The translations under genes were made by a program, and so were the position numbers. The notes beneath the pieces are model-generated. The model saw only the letters and a program-made list of their open reading frames with translations, was not told the DNA's origin and searched no databases. 64,000 nt of DNA from Virgisporangium ochraceum (GTDB lineage: Bacteria; Actinomycetota; Actinomycetes; Mycobacteriales; Micromonosporaceae): assembly GCF_016863655.1 (NCBI RefSeq), contig NZ_BOPH01000105.1:62001-126000 (forward strand). Reading direction: 5' to 3'. The first letter of the stretch is position 1. The number at the start of each line of letters is the position of its first letter. Positions 1-8,617 of this stretch are shown here, one piece after another.

Positions 1-503
1 ACCAGGTCGCGCTCGGCCTGGAACGTCACGCCCTGTCCGGCCGTCACGGTCGGGGGCCGGATCGTGAGCCGCCCGTCGGGGGCGACATCGGCCCGCATGA
101 ACACGTTGAAGGCGATCGTCACCGTGGCCGCCGGCACGCCGAACGCGCCCAGCGACGTCGTCAGGTTGTCGAAGCAGTTCGGGCGGGGACCGGTCGCGCC
201 GTAGCCGATCTCGTACATCTCCTGGCTGCACGGTGCGTACAGGAAGTCGTGCACGCCCACCTCGTCGGCGACGATGCGCAGCAACGGGCGGCTGCGCCTG
301 GAGTACAGCACCGACCCGGTCGTCAGCCGTACCGTTCCGCCGTAGTCGAACGAGCGGCCGTTGCTCTGCCCGTCGGAAAGGTCGTCAGCGGCGACAGCGA
401 ACACGTCACCGGTCTGCCCGCCCTCCACGTCGACCACCCGCAGCCGGGTCCCCGCGCTGAGCTCCCACGCCATCCCGCCTGCGGCGGGGACGATCACCGT
501 CAT
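1..503 (-). CDS. DUF1989 (urea carboxylase-associated type) protein, partial
   Basis: The reading frame starts at ATG 503-501 and stays open to the window edge, so only the first 167 residues are visible. It begins MTVIVPAAGGMAWELSAG and continues through D-V-E-G-G-Q-T-G-D-V-F, then Y-A-P-C-S-Q-E-M-Y and R-P-N-C-F-D-N-L. These blocks are typical of DUF1989 proteins, which often sit beside urea carboxylase/allophanate or aminomethyltransferase genes. The family's biochemistry is poorly known; conserved Cys and Asp residues suggest metal or small-amine binding (inference). It is divergent from the GntR gene at 541 with only 37 bp between them, so that regulator probably controls it. The C-terminus lies outside the window. 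Confidence 0.8.
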   Translation of the reverse strand, partial: MTVIVPAAGGMAWELSAGTRLRVVDVEGGQTGDVFAVAADDLSDGQSNGRSFDYGGTVRLTTGSVLYSRRSRPLLRIVADEVGVHDFLYAPCSQEMYEIGYGATGPRPNCFDNLTTSLGAFGVPAATVTIAFNVFMRADVAPDGRLTIRPPTVTAGQGVTFQAERDL

Positions 504-504
504 T

Positions 505-530
505 GCATACAATTAGCATACTGAATGTAT
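505..530. promoter_or_regulatory. Candidate GntR operator in divergent promoter
   Basis: The 37-bp gap between the DUF1989 and GntR genes is AT-rich, unlike its surroundings. It contains an ATACA (507-511) / TGTAT (526-530) inverted repeat and two direct GCATAC copies (505-510, 516-521). A FadR/GntR dimer controlling both genes is the natural reader (inference). Confidence 0.5.
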
Positions 531-540
531 TCTGGGCAAC

Positions 541-1176
541 GTGAGTGAGGTCAGGCGCAGCACGGCCGCCGTGCAGCAGGGGATACAGGAGCTGATTACC
601 GCCGGGGTTTTCGCCGCCGGCGACCGGCTCGTCGAGGACGACCTGGCCCACCGGCTCAACGTCTCCCGCACGCCGGTCCGGGAGGCTCTGCACGCGTTGG
701 CCGCCCGCGGACTGGTCACCCGCGCCGCCCGTACCTGGACGGTCCGCCGCCTCGATGTGCGCGACGTCCGGGAGATGTACGAGTTCCGCTGCGCGCTGGA
801 GTGCATGGCCGCCCGGCTCGCGGCGAGCAGGTGCTCACCGGAGGACGCGCGCGCGATCGCCGCGGCGAACGACGCCAGCCGTACCGGACCATCGACGAAC
901 TTCACCCCGGCAAGCGAGCGGGTGCACGGCCTCATCGCCGCGGCGGCCAACAACCGGCGCCTGGCGGCGGAGCTGGCGCAGCTCCAGCTGATCTACTTCA
1001 GCCGCCCGATCGCGACGCTGTACACGCCCGACGAGATCGAGGAAAGCATCGTCGAGCACGAGGCGGTCGCACGGGCCGTCGCCGACAAGGATCCCGACAC
1101 CGCCGACGCCGCGATGCGTCACCACATCGAGCACGCCTTCGATCTGGTGGTGCGCAAGCTGGCCTGGCTCGGCTAG
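541..1176 (+). CDS. GntR family (FCD subfamily) transcriptional regulator
   Basis: The 211-residue protein has an N-terminal winged helix at about residues 10-70, with D-L-A-H-R-L-N-V-S-R-T-P-V-R-E-A-L as the recognition segment. A C-terminal all-helical FCD domain (about 80-205) has E-M-Y-E-F-R near its start and His residues (V-H-G-L, H-H-I-E-H) that bind metal or ligand in FadR-like proteins. The start is GTG 541. It is divergent from the DUF1989 gene and probably represses it in response to a small carboxylate or amine. The ligand cannot be told from sequence. Length is normal for the family. Confidence 0.9.
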   Translation: MSEVRRSTAAVQQGIQELITAGVFAAGDRLVEDDLAHRLNVSRTPVREALHALAARGLVTRAARTWTVRRLDVRDVREMYEFRCALECMAARLAASRCSPEDARAIAAANDASRTGPSTNFTPASERVHGLIAAAANNRRLAAELAQLQLIYFSRPIATLYTPDEIEESIVEHEAVARAVADKDPDTADAAMRHHIEHAFDLVVRKLAWLG

Positions 1177-1309
1177 CGTCGGCTGGGCGCCTGCCCCTGC
1201 AACGGAAGCATGCGCCCGAGCCGCTCCGCGTGCCGGTAGAGGCATGGTCAGCGGCGAGGCCTGGGACTACCGCATTCGGGCTTTGGCCGTCGGCTTCCGA
1301 CCCGCACGC

Positions 1310-1945
1310 TCAGTAGATGACCCACATCCTCCGATGGTTGCCCGACGGGTTGTGGAACCGGTCCTGGAGGTTGATCCCGGTCATGTTGCCCCCATTCGCG
1401 CTGACGGCGGCGATGGCCAGACCCCAGTGCTCGGACGGCACCAGCATGTCGTAGTAGCTGCCGGTCGTCGGGTCCCACTCCTCCCAATCCTCCCAGCCCT
1501 GTCCGTTGAGCTGACAGCTGGAGTCGGCCCAGACCTGGTATCCGAGGGCCAGGTCGGAGTTGTAGGTCAGGCACTTGCCGGTCCGAACGTTGTAGATCTT
1601 GAAGTAGGAGCCGTAGCTGATTTTGCGGAACTGCTGATAGCTGCGGAACTGGTCCCCACCCGAACGGCAGTTGTAGAGCTGGACGTTGGTGCGCACGTTC
1701 CATTCGGTCCCCGAGTCGACGTCCAGGCACCGCCAACTGGTCCGGTTCGCGAGTTGGGTTCCGGGCGAGGCCGGATCCTCCGGGAGGTCGGCGGCCACCG
1801 GCCCGAATGCCGGCGCCGCGCCGGCCGGTGCCGGGACGACCATCATGACCGTGATGGCTAGAACCGCTGTCAGCAGTGCCCGCCACCCGGCTGCCACGCC
1901 TTGCCTGCCACGCCTGCGTGTCCTCACGGTGCTTGTCGGCCGCAT
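1310..1945 (-). CDS. Secreted ricin-type beta-trefoil lectin-like protein
   Basis: ATG 1945 follows a GGAGG ribosome site at 7 bp, which decides this start over the longer open frame. The 211-residue product has an arginine-rich n-region, a hydrophobic core (LLTAVLAITVMMVV) and A-G-A-A signal cleavage near residue 43. The mature part has beta-trefoil features: S-W-R-C-L-D-V-D, V-Q-L-Y-N-C, F-K-I-Y-N-V-R-T-G-K-C-L and Q-V-W-A-D-S-S-C. The paired Cys residues and Q-x-W-like motifs suit a RICIN carbohydrate-binding fold. No catalytic domain is attached. It is monocistronic, and its ligand is unknown. A second such protein lies at 12150-12713. Confidence 0.75.
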   Translation of the reverse strand: MRPTSTVRTRRRGRQGVAAGWRALLTAVLAITVMMVVPAPAGAAPAFGPVAADLPEDPASPGTQLANRTSWRCLDVDSGTEWNVRTNVQLYNCRSGGDQFRSYQQFRKISYGSYFKIYNVRTGKCLTYNSDLALGYQVWADSSCQLNGQGWEDWEEWDPTTGSYYDMLVPSEHWGLAIAAVSANGGNMTGINLQDRFHNPSGNHRRMWVIY

Positions 1946-2156
1946 GTGTTGCCTCCACAGGTGGGTCGATGGAGCGCCGGCCGTTCCCGCCTTCGGGGCC
2001 CGGTGCCCATCGAACGTGAATGAGCCGAGCCGAGTCTCCATCGACGCCACGACGAGCGACAGGAAAGAGACCGGTCAATGGCCGGCAATCGGTGGGCTCG
2101 CCGTCAGTCACCCCGAATCCTTCCGGACCCGGAGTGTGCGCGGTGCACTACCTGCT
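1946..2156. other. Intergenic region upstream of the lectin gene
   Basis: About 210 bp between the lectin start and the sigma-factor stop. No gene is supported here. It should hold the lectin promoter; no convincing palindrome or terminator is visible. Confidence 0.5.
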
Positions 2157-3104
2157 CTACGCCACCTGAGTCGTCTCCGGCAGGCCGAAGGCGTCGAACA
2201 GGTCAGCGCGGTGGAAGGCGTGCACGGCGGACACGCCGGCCGCGGTCAGGGTCAGCACCGTGATCGTGTGTGCCCGGTAGACGCCGTCGCGGTTGACGTA
2301 CCAGGCGAAGGTCGGCTGGGTGTTCGCCGACGTCGCCACCAGGATCCGGGTCCCGGCTCCGGGTAGGAGCTTCAGCCGTAGCAGCCGTATGACGTCGTCG
2401 CGGCCGGAGAACCAGGTCGGGATCGGCGGCATCTCCCAGGTGACGTCCTTGGTCAACAGGGTTTCGAGGGTGGCAAGGTCGGCCTGCTCGAACGCCGTGA
2501 CGTAGCGGTCGAGCAGGGCGCGGCGGTCGTGTTCGGCGGGCTCGCTGAGCTGCGTCTCCGTCGGCGCGGTCCGGGACAGTTCAGCCCGCGCCCGTTGCAG
2601 CGAGCTGTTGACCGCGGCCGGGGTCGTGTCCAGCATCTGCGCGACCTCGGCGGCCGGCCACGCGAGCACGTCGCGGAGGATCAGGACCGCACGTTGCCGG
2701 GGCGGCAGGTGCTGCAACGCGGCGACCATCGCCAGACGCAGGCTATGCCGGCTCTCGACGACGAGGGCCGGGTCGTCGGCCAGCATCCGGTCGGGCAGCG
2801 GCTCCAGCCAGTTGACGTCAAATGCCCGCGGCGCCACGTCATGGGGGTCGGTGCCGGGGGCGCCCAGGGCCGCGGGCACGACGCGGCGGCTGCTGTGCTT
2901 GAGGGCGTTGAGGCAGGTCCGGGTCGCTATCCGGTAGAGCCACGTCCGGATCGACGAGCGGCCCTCGAACTCGTCGAACCCCTGCCATGCCCGCACGTAG
3001 GTGTCCTGGACGGCGTCTTCGGCGTCGTGCAGCGACCCGAGCATGCGGTAGCAGTAGGTGAGCAGCTCAGCGCGTCGCCGCGTGAACTCGTCCTCCAGGC
3101 TCAT
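2157..3104 (-). CDS. ECF sigma-70 factor with SnoaL-like C-terminal domain
   Basis: The 315-residue protein starts at ATG 3104, overlapping the stop of the upstream MFS gene as ATGA, so translation is coupled. Region 2 is clear (A-E-L-L-T-Y-C-Y-R-M-L-G-S, then R-S-S-I-R-T-W-L-Y-R-I-A). So is region 4 (L-P-P-R-Q-R-A-V-L-I-L-R-D-V, then T-P-A-A-V-N-S-S-L-Q-R-A-R). The last ~120 residues form a SnoaL/NTF2-like extension, as in the SigJ/SigG-like ECF groups, where that domain modulates activity in place of a separate anti-sigma factor. Target promoters are unknown; autoregulation of this MFS-sigma operon is likely (inference). Confidence 0.88.
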   Translation of the reverse strand: MSLEDEFTRRRAELLTYCYRMLGSLHDAEDAVQDTYVRAWQGFDEFEGRSSIRTWLYRIATRTCLNALKHSSRRVVPAALGAPGTDPHDVAPRAFDVNWLEPLPDRMLADDPALVVESRHSLRLAMVAALQHLPPRQRAVLILRDVLAWPAAEVAQMLDTTPAAVNSSLQRARAELSRTAPTETQLSEPAEHDRRALLDRYVTAFEQADLATLETLLTKDVTWEMPPIPTWFSGRDDVIRLLRLKLLPGAGTRILVATSANTQPTFAWYVNRDGVYRAHTITVLTLTAAGVSAVHAFHRADLFDAFGLPETTQVA

Positions 3105-4495
3105 CCGACCTCCTGCGCCGTCCGGACGGCCGGTGCCGGCTCCCGCGGACCCCGGCGGGACGCGACTCCGAGCCCGGCGACGGCACCCAGCAATGACAGC
3201 ACACCGCCGGCCACCAGGGCCCGGGCGAAGGCGGTCGGGAAGGAGGCGTAGCCGCCGGCGCCGACGAAGACCGCGCCGAGCACGGCCACGCCGATGACCC
3301 CGCCCAGCTGACGCGTCATGGCGTACAGGCCGGATGCGATACCGACCATCTCCGGCGGCGCCGCGCCGACGCTGGCGCTCTGCGCCGCCGGCATCGCCAT
3401 CGACACCCCGCACCCGGCCACCATCAGCGGTACCACCAACCCGGCGTAGCTCGTCGTGCTTCCGACCAGGCCGATCCAGAACATGCCGACGGCCTGCAGC
3501 GTCAACCCGGCCACGACCAACGGACGTTCACCGATGCGGTCCACCACCCGGCCCGCGAGTGGCGCGACGAGGAACAGGGTGGCGGTCCACGGCAACAGCC
3601 GTAACCCGGCCACCAGCGGTCCCGAGCCGAACACGACCTGCATGAACTGGGCGTTGAAGAACACCGCCCCGTACAGCGCCGCGGTCAGTAGCAGCCCGGC
3701 GGCGTTGGCCGCGGTGAACGACCGCGACCGGAAGAGACCCATCGGCACCATCGGCTGCGCCGCACGACGCTCCCATGCCACGAATGCCGCCAGCAGCAGA
3801 CCACCGCCCACCAGCGCGGCCGGCACCTCCGGGCTGCTCCAGCCGACCGCCGCGCCCCGCACGACTCCCCACACGACGCCGAACACGGCACCGGTCAACA
3901 GCGCCATCCCGCCCGGATCGAGCCGCCGGGCCCCGCCCCTGCTCTCGGAGACCCGGCGCAGCACGAGCGGAACCGCGACCGCGCCGACGGGCACGTTGAT
4001 CCAGAAGATCCACTGCCAGGCCAGGCCCTGCGTCACCACCCCGCCGATCACCGGCCCGCCCAGCACCGCCAGCCCGGTCAGGCCGCTGAACACGCCGATC
4101 GCCCAGCCGCGGCGCTCCGGCCCGAACGCGACGCCGAGCAGCGCCATCGCCAGCGGCATCACCACCGCCGCACCCGCGCCCTGAACGGCCCGCGTGGCGA
4201 CGAGCACCGGCACCGACGACGCCGAAGCGCACCCGATCGACGCGACCGTGAACAGCACCAGGCCGGCCGCGTAGGTCCGGCGACGGCCCCAGCGTTCACC
4301 GATCACGGCCGCCGGCATCATGAAGACCGCGAAGCTGAGCGTGTAGGCGTTCACCGTCCACTCCAGCGCCTCCACCGAGGCGTGAAGGTCCCGCCGGATC
4401 GTGGTCAAGGCCGCCGCCACCACGAGCGCGTCCAACGCGACCATGAACGCCCCGAGTCCGGTCAGGGCCAGCACCCATCGTTGTTCGCTTCTCAC
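3101..4495 (-). CDS. MFS drug:H+ antiporter, DHA2/EmrB-QacA type
   Basis: A 464-residue integral membrane protein predicted to have 14 helices. It shows the DHA2 features: L-D-A-L-V-V-A-A-A-L-T in helix 1, motif A (G-E-R-W-G-R-R-R-T) in loop 2-3, and motif C in helix 5 (L-G-G-P-V-I-G-G). GTG 4495 is preferred to a longer ATG frame because GGAGG lies just upstream of it. It probably exports a toxic organic compound in exchange for protons. It ends in an ATGA overlap with the ECF sigma gene, so exporter and regulator are co-expressed. The substrate is unknown. Confidence 0.88.
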   Translation of the reverse strand: MRSEQRWVLALTGLGAFMVALDALVVAAALTTIRRDLHASVEALEWTVNAYTLSFAVFMMPAAVIGERWGRRRTYAAGLVLFTVASIGCASASSVPVLVATRAVQGAGAAVVMPLAMALLGVAFGPERRGWAIGVFSGLTGLAVLGGPVIGGVVTQGLAWQWIFWINVPVGAVAVPLVLRRVSESRGGARRLDPGGMALLTGAVFGVVWGVVRGAAVGWSSPEVPAALVGGGLLLAAFVAWERRAAQPMVPMGLFRSRSFTAANAAGLLLTAALYGAVFFNAQFMQVVFGSGPLVAGLRLLPWTATLFLVAPLAGRVVDRIGERPLVVAGLTLQAVGMFWIGLVGSTTSYAGLVVPLMVAGCGVSMAMPAAQSASVGAAPPEMVGIASGLYAMTRQLGGVIGVAVLGAVFVGAGGYASFPTAFARALVAGGVLSLLGAVAGLGVASRRGPREPAPAVRTAQEVG

Positions 4496-4915
4496 CGGTG
4501 TCCTCCATGAGTCGGCTCTCACCGGTGCTGACAACGGCGGCGCGCGGATCTCATCGCACGCCGGGCCTCTTTCTGGCGGAGATCCGGCCATCTCACAAGC
4601 GGCCCGCGGTATCGCTACCGACCGGATCGATACCCAGCGTTGCGCTCGATCGCGCTGAGTGCTCCCGGATCCGGTCCGGCCCGACGGCGTCCTGGGGGAC
4701 GACGCTTACGGCGATCGGCCAGGACCGGCCCGTCGTCGACGACGGGCTGACGGGCGCGCCGGCGGTGCCGCGGCGCAGGGACCTCTCCTCGGCGTCGCGG
4801 AATCAGCACTGCCACCTCACGCCCACCCATCGATGCATGTCGCGATAATGGTGAGCATGCCTGTGCACCGCCAGGCCGGTCACGACTCCGCGCCGCAGCT
4901 CGATTCGGGCCTCGC
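4496..4915. other. Intergenic region between divergent transcription units
   Basis: 420 bp between the MFS start and the truncated prepilin peptidase. Open frames here have poor composition and no recognisable motif. It should contain the MFS-sigma promoter. No firm operator was seen. Confidence 0.4.
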
Positions 4916-5386
4916 ATGGCGTTGCCTGACCTGACCGTCGTGTTGCTGGCCCTCGGTTTGTTGTCCGGGCCGTGGCTGGGCGGCCTGGTCGTCGCCCACT
5001 CCGTGGCCTACCGCCAACCATTGCGCCAACATTGCCCGGTCTGCGGTGTGGTCACGGTGGATGTCACGCGTGGTGGTGTGCTCGCGGCGGCTCCGCCCGA
5101 CGCACGCTGTCGTCAGTGCCGTTCGCCGACCGGCCCGGCACCCGGTCTCCTCGAGGTCGTCGCCGCTGCGGTTCTCTGCCTGCTGGCGGTTGCGACGCCG
5201 TCGGTCTGGGTGCTGGCGGCATGGTCGTGGACCGCACTGTTGGGCATCGCCCTGGCCTTCATTGACGTGGCGGTGCTGCGCCTACCGGATGTGCTGACCA
5301 TCGCCGCCGGCCTGGGAAGCCTGGGCCTGCCGGGTGTTGCCGCGGTCGCCACGGACAGCCCCCGCACGGCCGCTCCGGCGACGTGA
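4916..5386 (+). pseudogene. Truncated prepilin peptidase (A24 family), N-terminal half
   Basis: 156 residues with an N-terminal membrane helix, a zinc-type C-P-V-C ... C-R-Q-C pair (about residues 40-68) and further helices. The first catalytic motif of A24 prepilin peptidases is present, F-I-D-V-A-V-L-R-L-P-D-V-L-T at about 115-128. The G-x-G-D motif carrying the second aspartate, and the helices around it, are missing. The frame instead ends in A-T-D-S-P-R-T-A-A-P-A-T. Since both aspartates are needed for cleavage, the product should be inactive. The stop overlaps the next gene's GTG, consistent with a deletion that joined two unrelated genes. No pilus genes are nearby. Confidence 0.75.
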
Positions 5387-5955
5387 GTCTGTCCGGCGTC
5401 GAGTTCGGCACCGGCGCCACCGGTGTCGTCCTGGCACCGCCCGTCGGCGAGATCCTGTGTGACTGGGTGGTCTACGCGACGCAACTCGCCCGGCTGGGAT
5501 ACCGGGTACTGGCGTTCGACTTCGCCGGGACCGGAGCGTCGGCGACGCCGCACAGCGGCGGCGTGAGCGCAGACGCCGACGTCACCGCCGCCGTCCAGTT
5601 CCTGCGCGACAGCGGTGTCCAGGCCGTCGCGTTGCTGGGCGCTGCGGACGGAGCCTCCGCGGCGGTCGTCGTGGCGGCAAGGCTCACGCCACCAGCCGCC
5701 GCCGTCGTCGGCCTGTCGACGGCCAGCATGCTGGCGACCGTCGACCTACGGTCGGTCGTCCCCACCCTTCAGGTACCCGTCATGTACGTGACCGGCGAGC
5801 AGTACCGCATCGCCCAGGTCCTGTACGACGCGACCCGGTCGACCACCACCCGCCAGATCGTCGTCTCCCGCGGCGACGTAGCCGGCTTCGGCATCCTCTA
5901 CGGCCCGAGCTCAGTGGCGATCCCACAGCTGACCTCGATCACCGCCACCGCCTGA
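5383..5955 (+). CDS. Degenerate alpha/beta-hydrolase-like protein lacking catalytic Ser and His
   Basis: 190 residues with an alpha/beta-hydrolase core: T-G-V-V-L-A-P-P, then Y-R-V-L-A-F-D-F-A-G-T-G-A-S. The nucleophile-elbow position reads L-L-G-A-A-D-G-A-S where active relatives have G-A-S-x-G-G, so the serine is absent. The late segment V-S-R-G-D-V-A-G-F-G-I-L lacks the usual histidine. Relatives normally carry a signal peptide or lipobox before the S-L-S-G-V-E-F-G block; here the frame opens directly at that block, overlapping the truncated prepilin peptidase as GTGA. It is either a pseudoenzyme or a decaying gene whose 5' end was lost in the same deletion. Confidence 0.65.
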   Translation: MSLSGVEFGTGATGVVLAPPVGEILCDWVVYATQLARLGYRVLAFDFAGTGASATPHSGGVSADADVTAAVQFLRDSGVQAVALLGAADGASAAVVVAARLTPPAAAVVGLSTASMLATVDLRSVVPTLQVPVMYVTGEQYRIAQVLYDATRSTTTRQIVVSRGDVAGFGILYGPSSVAIPQLTSITATA

Positions 5956-6450
5956 CCGGCGGCAACCACCTCGGCCCGATCCGTCCGTTGCAGTCATGCC
6001 GTTCAGACCCATCATCCTTCAGGTAGAACGGCTTCCCAGCGTGGACTCGATCTCGTTCATCTCTCGGCCGCGTCGGCCAGACGCTGCAACCGCCTCCTTG
6101 ATCCAGGCGACCAGACCTGATCTTCCGGCTGCGAGTATCAACAAGATCAGACGCAGTCATCTCGGCTATTGACCGAGCGCCGACCGTTCCGAGCTTCGTC
6201 ACCGCTGGTAGCGATCGATCAGCGGCTACATATTGAATGGATCTACGACCGCAGCCCGGCCAGGCTTGGTCGAGGTGATCGGCGGGATGCTCGATTCAGC
6301 GGCTGCCCGTCCGTGGTTTGGAGCGTGGCTCTCATCTGGCATGCGCCCCGCCGGTCACCGCGGCGTGGAGTGGCTCCAGAGGGGACTGCCCAGCTCAATG
6401 TAGCGTTGCCCTCCCGCTGAACCCGGTTCGGTCACAGCGAGGAGACAAGC
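5956..6450. other. Intergenic region upstream of IS110
   Basis: 495 bp with no credible gene on either strand. It should contain the left end of the IS110 element. IS110 elements usually lack terminal inverted repeats, so the boundary cannot be placed by eye. Confidence 0.4.
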
Positions 6451-7614
6451 GTGGGGCACGTCGTCATCGGCATGGATCCGCACAAGCGGTCAGCGACGAT
6501 CGAGATCATCGACGATCAGGAGAGCATCCTGGCGGGTGGCCGGTTCAGCACTGACGGGGATGGCTACCGGGCGATGCTCGCCGCCGGCCGGCGCCATCCG
6601 GAGCGGATGTGGGCGGTCGAGGGCTGTTACGGCATCGGGCGGCACATCGCGCAGCGGCTGGTAGCCGACGGTGAAATGGTGGTGGACGTGCCACCTAAGT
6701 TGTCCGCGCGGGTGCGGGTGTTCGCCACCGGCCAGGGTCGCAAGACGGACCCGGTCGACGCCCACAGCGTGGCCGTCGCTGCGTTACGTACCAAGGGTTT
6801 GCGACAGGTCGCCGCCGATGACGAGACGGTGGCGTTGCGGCTGCTCGTCGACCGCCGCGACGAGCTCGGCCGGGCCCGCACCGACCTGCTCAACCGCATC
6901 CACAAACTCCTGCTGGAACTGGTGCCCGGCGGGGCCAAGACGTTCCTGCGCGCCGACCAGGCCCGCGCCCTGCTCGCCACCGTCCGCCCGCGTGATCTCG
7001 TCGGACGCACCCGCCGGCGGCTGGCCTCGGAACTGATCGCCGAACTCGTCGGCATCGACAAGAAGATCAAGACCGCGAAGAAGGAACTGACCGACCTGGT
7101 CACGGCGAGCGGCAGCAGCCTGCAGGAGTTGAACGGCATCGGACCGTCCGGCGCTGCCCGGCTGATCGGCGACATCGGTGACGTCCGCCGGTTCCCAAGC
7201 CGGGGCCACTTCGCGTCCTGGAACGGCACCGCGCCCTTGGATGCCTCCTCCGGCGACCAGCAGCGCCACCGCCTGTCCCGGGCGGGGAACCGGCGCATCA
7301 ACCGGGTGCTGCACATCATGGCCATCGTCCAGCTCCGCCACGACACGCCTGGCCGCGCGTACTACCGACGCCGCCTGGCCGAAGGCAAGACCGCGATGGA
7401 GGCCATTCGAGCACTCAAACGCCGGCTATCCGACGTGGTCTACCGGCACATGCTCCGCGATATCCAACGACTGCAGACGGGCCCGGGAGGACAACCGGGG
7501 GCGACTCTGCAATCCAGCGCGGCTGACTCAAACCCCGAGGTCAGCACTTCGGAACAGTCACAGCCCGGACCCGCCGACCACCACCCTAGAACACCCGGCT
7601 CAGCCGCCGCTTGA
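6451..7614 (+). mobile_element. IS110 family transposase
   Basis: A 387-residue DEDD transposase, full-length for the family. The RuvC-like N-terminal part shows I-G-M-D-P-H-K (first Asp), V-E-G-C-Y-G (Glu) and K-T-D-P-V-D-A (the last two Asp). The C-terminal transposase_20 domain carries L-N-G-I-G-P-S-G-A-A-R-L-I-G-D-I-G and W-N-G-T-A-P. GTG 6451 follows GCGAGGAG. Such enzymes act on unusual recombination junctions guided by a bridge RNA transcribed from the element's non-coding end. That RNA would lie in the flanking 5956-6450 or 7615-7700, but no structure was resolved by eye. The element looks intact. Confidence 0.92.
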
Positions 7615-7781
7615 CAAAGAGGGGTGCCAGATCCGTGAACGTGATCTTGGAGTCGACCATGGCTCGGGCACCGATCCGGCTCTTCCCGCCGCACTGATTG
7701 CGCCCCGTCTGCCGGCGGCTGTGCATCGTCCGGCTACCCTGGCGCCACTCTCGGAGACTTGACGCCGGAGGAGCTGTGAAG

Positions 7782-8249
7782 ATGGACAGGTTCATCGAGC
7801 GGCAGTCCTGGAGCCGCTTCGACAAGCTGTGGGCGTTGGGCGGTGTCCTCTTCTACGGTGCGCCCTGCTGGGCGCTGCTGCTGGGGTCACTCATCGACGG
7901 ATCGCTCTGGGTGGCGGCTGCTTGTGCCGGCGCACTGGCGATCTTCGGTGTGTTCAACTGGCGGATGCGCGCCCGGACGGCCGGCGCCCTGCTGGCGGAG
8001 GTCACCCCACTGGGCATCCGGTTCCAGGATGATCAGCAGCCCATCGCGTGGGCAGACGTGATCCGCGTCGACTTCTACGAGACGGGCGGAGGCACCTACT
8101 CACCCACCTACGACCACATCGCACTCCAACTCCGAAACGGCTCCACAGTGACCCACACCGTTCAGGGGATACTGCGGTCCCAGCTGGAGGTGGTGGTGCC
8201 GCAGTTCGCACCTCAGGTGCCACTCGGTCACGAGCGACCGGCGCCGTGA
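7782..8249 (+). CDS. Small membrane protein of unknown function, PH-like C-terminus
   Basis: 155 residues. ATG 7782 lies 8 bp after GGAGGAG, better than the GTG 6 bp upstream. Two hydrophobic helices (about residues 15-36 and 40-57) form a hairpin. They are followed by a soluble beta-rich part with I-R-F-Q-D-D-Q-Q-P-I-A-W-A-D-V-I-R-V-D-F-Y-E, the pattern of bacterial PH-like domains found in small two-helix membrane proteins. No enzyme motif is present. It stands alone downstream of IS110, and its function is unknown. Confidence 0.65.
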   Translation: MDRFIERQSWSRFDKLWALGGVLFYGAPCWALLLGSLIDGSLWVAAACAGALAIFGVFNWRMRARTAGALLAEVTPLGIRFQDDQQPIAWADVIRVDFYETGGGTYSPTYDHIALQLRNGSTVTHTVQGILRSQLEVVVPQFAPQVPLGHERPAP

Positions 8250-8617
8250 CGGTGGGATCGACGGGCGTCCGTGACTGCCGATCGAACTCAGGGCGATGCC
8301 CGACGAACCACACCCGGTCGACGCGCCCGCGACGACGAGTGCCACCGACTACTTCGTAATCGTGTAGATGGTCCGTTTACTGTGGATCAGTTCGCAGTTA
8401 GCAGATCACGAATTCAACGATCACGGCATGTTTGGTATCGGAGCGCCCCCAAAGCGACCCTCGTTGGTGGCGCTTCGTCGGCGAACGTGCCGTAGACAAC
8501 GCCACCGTCGACCAGGCTCCCGGCGGTCGTGGCCGTGTGATTCCTGCGCAAGGTTGATGTCAATGACGTCGATGTGAAACCCGGCGGCCCTTGCTCGCGG
8601 GTGGAATGCTGGCGCGC
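8250..8617. other. Intergenic region with a locally AT-richer stretch
   Basis: 368 bp without a supported gene. The part at about 8350-8450 is clearly less GC-rich than its surroundings, which may mark old inserted DNA or a promoter. No motif was identified. Confidence 0.35.

Noticed and set aside
6451..7614. IS110 as part of a novel gene system
   Set aside because: The transposase is full-length and typical; a bridge RNA is expected but no structure could be assigned by eye.
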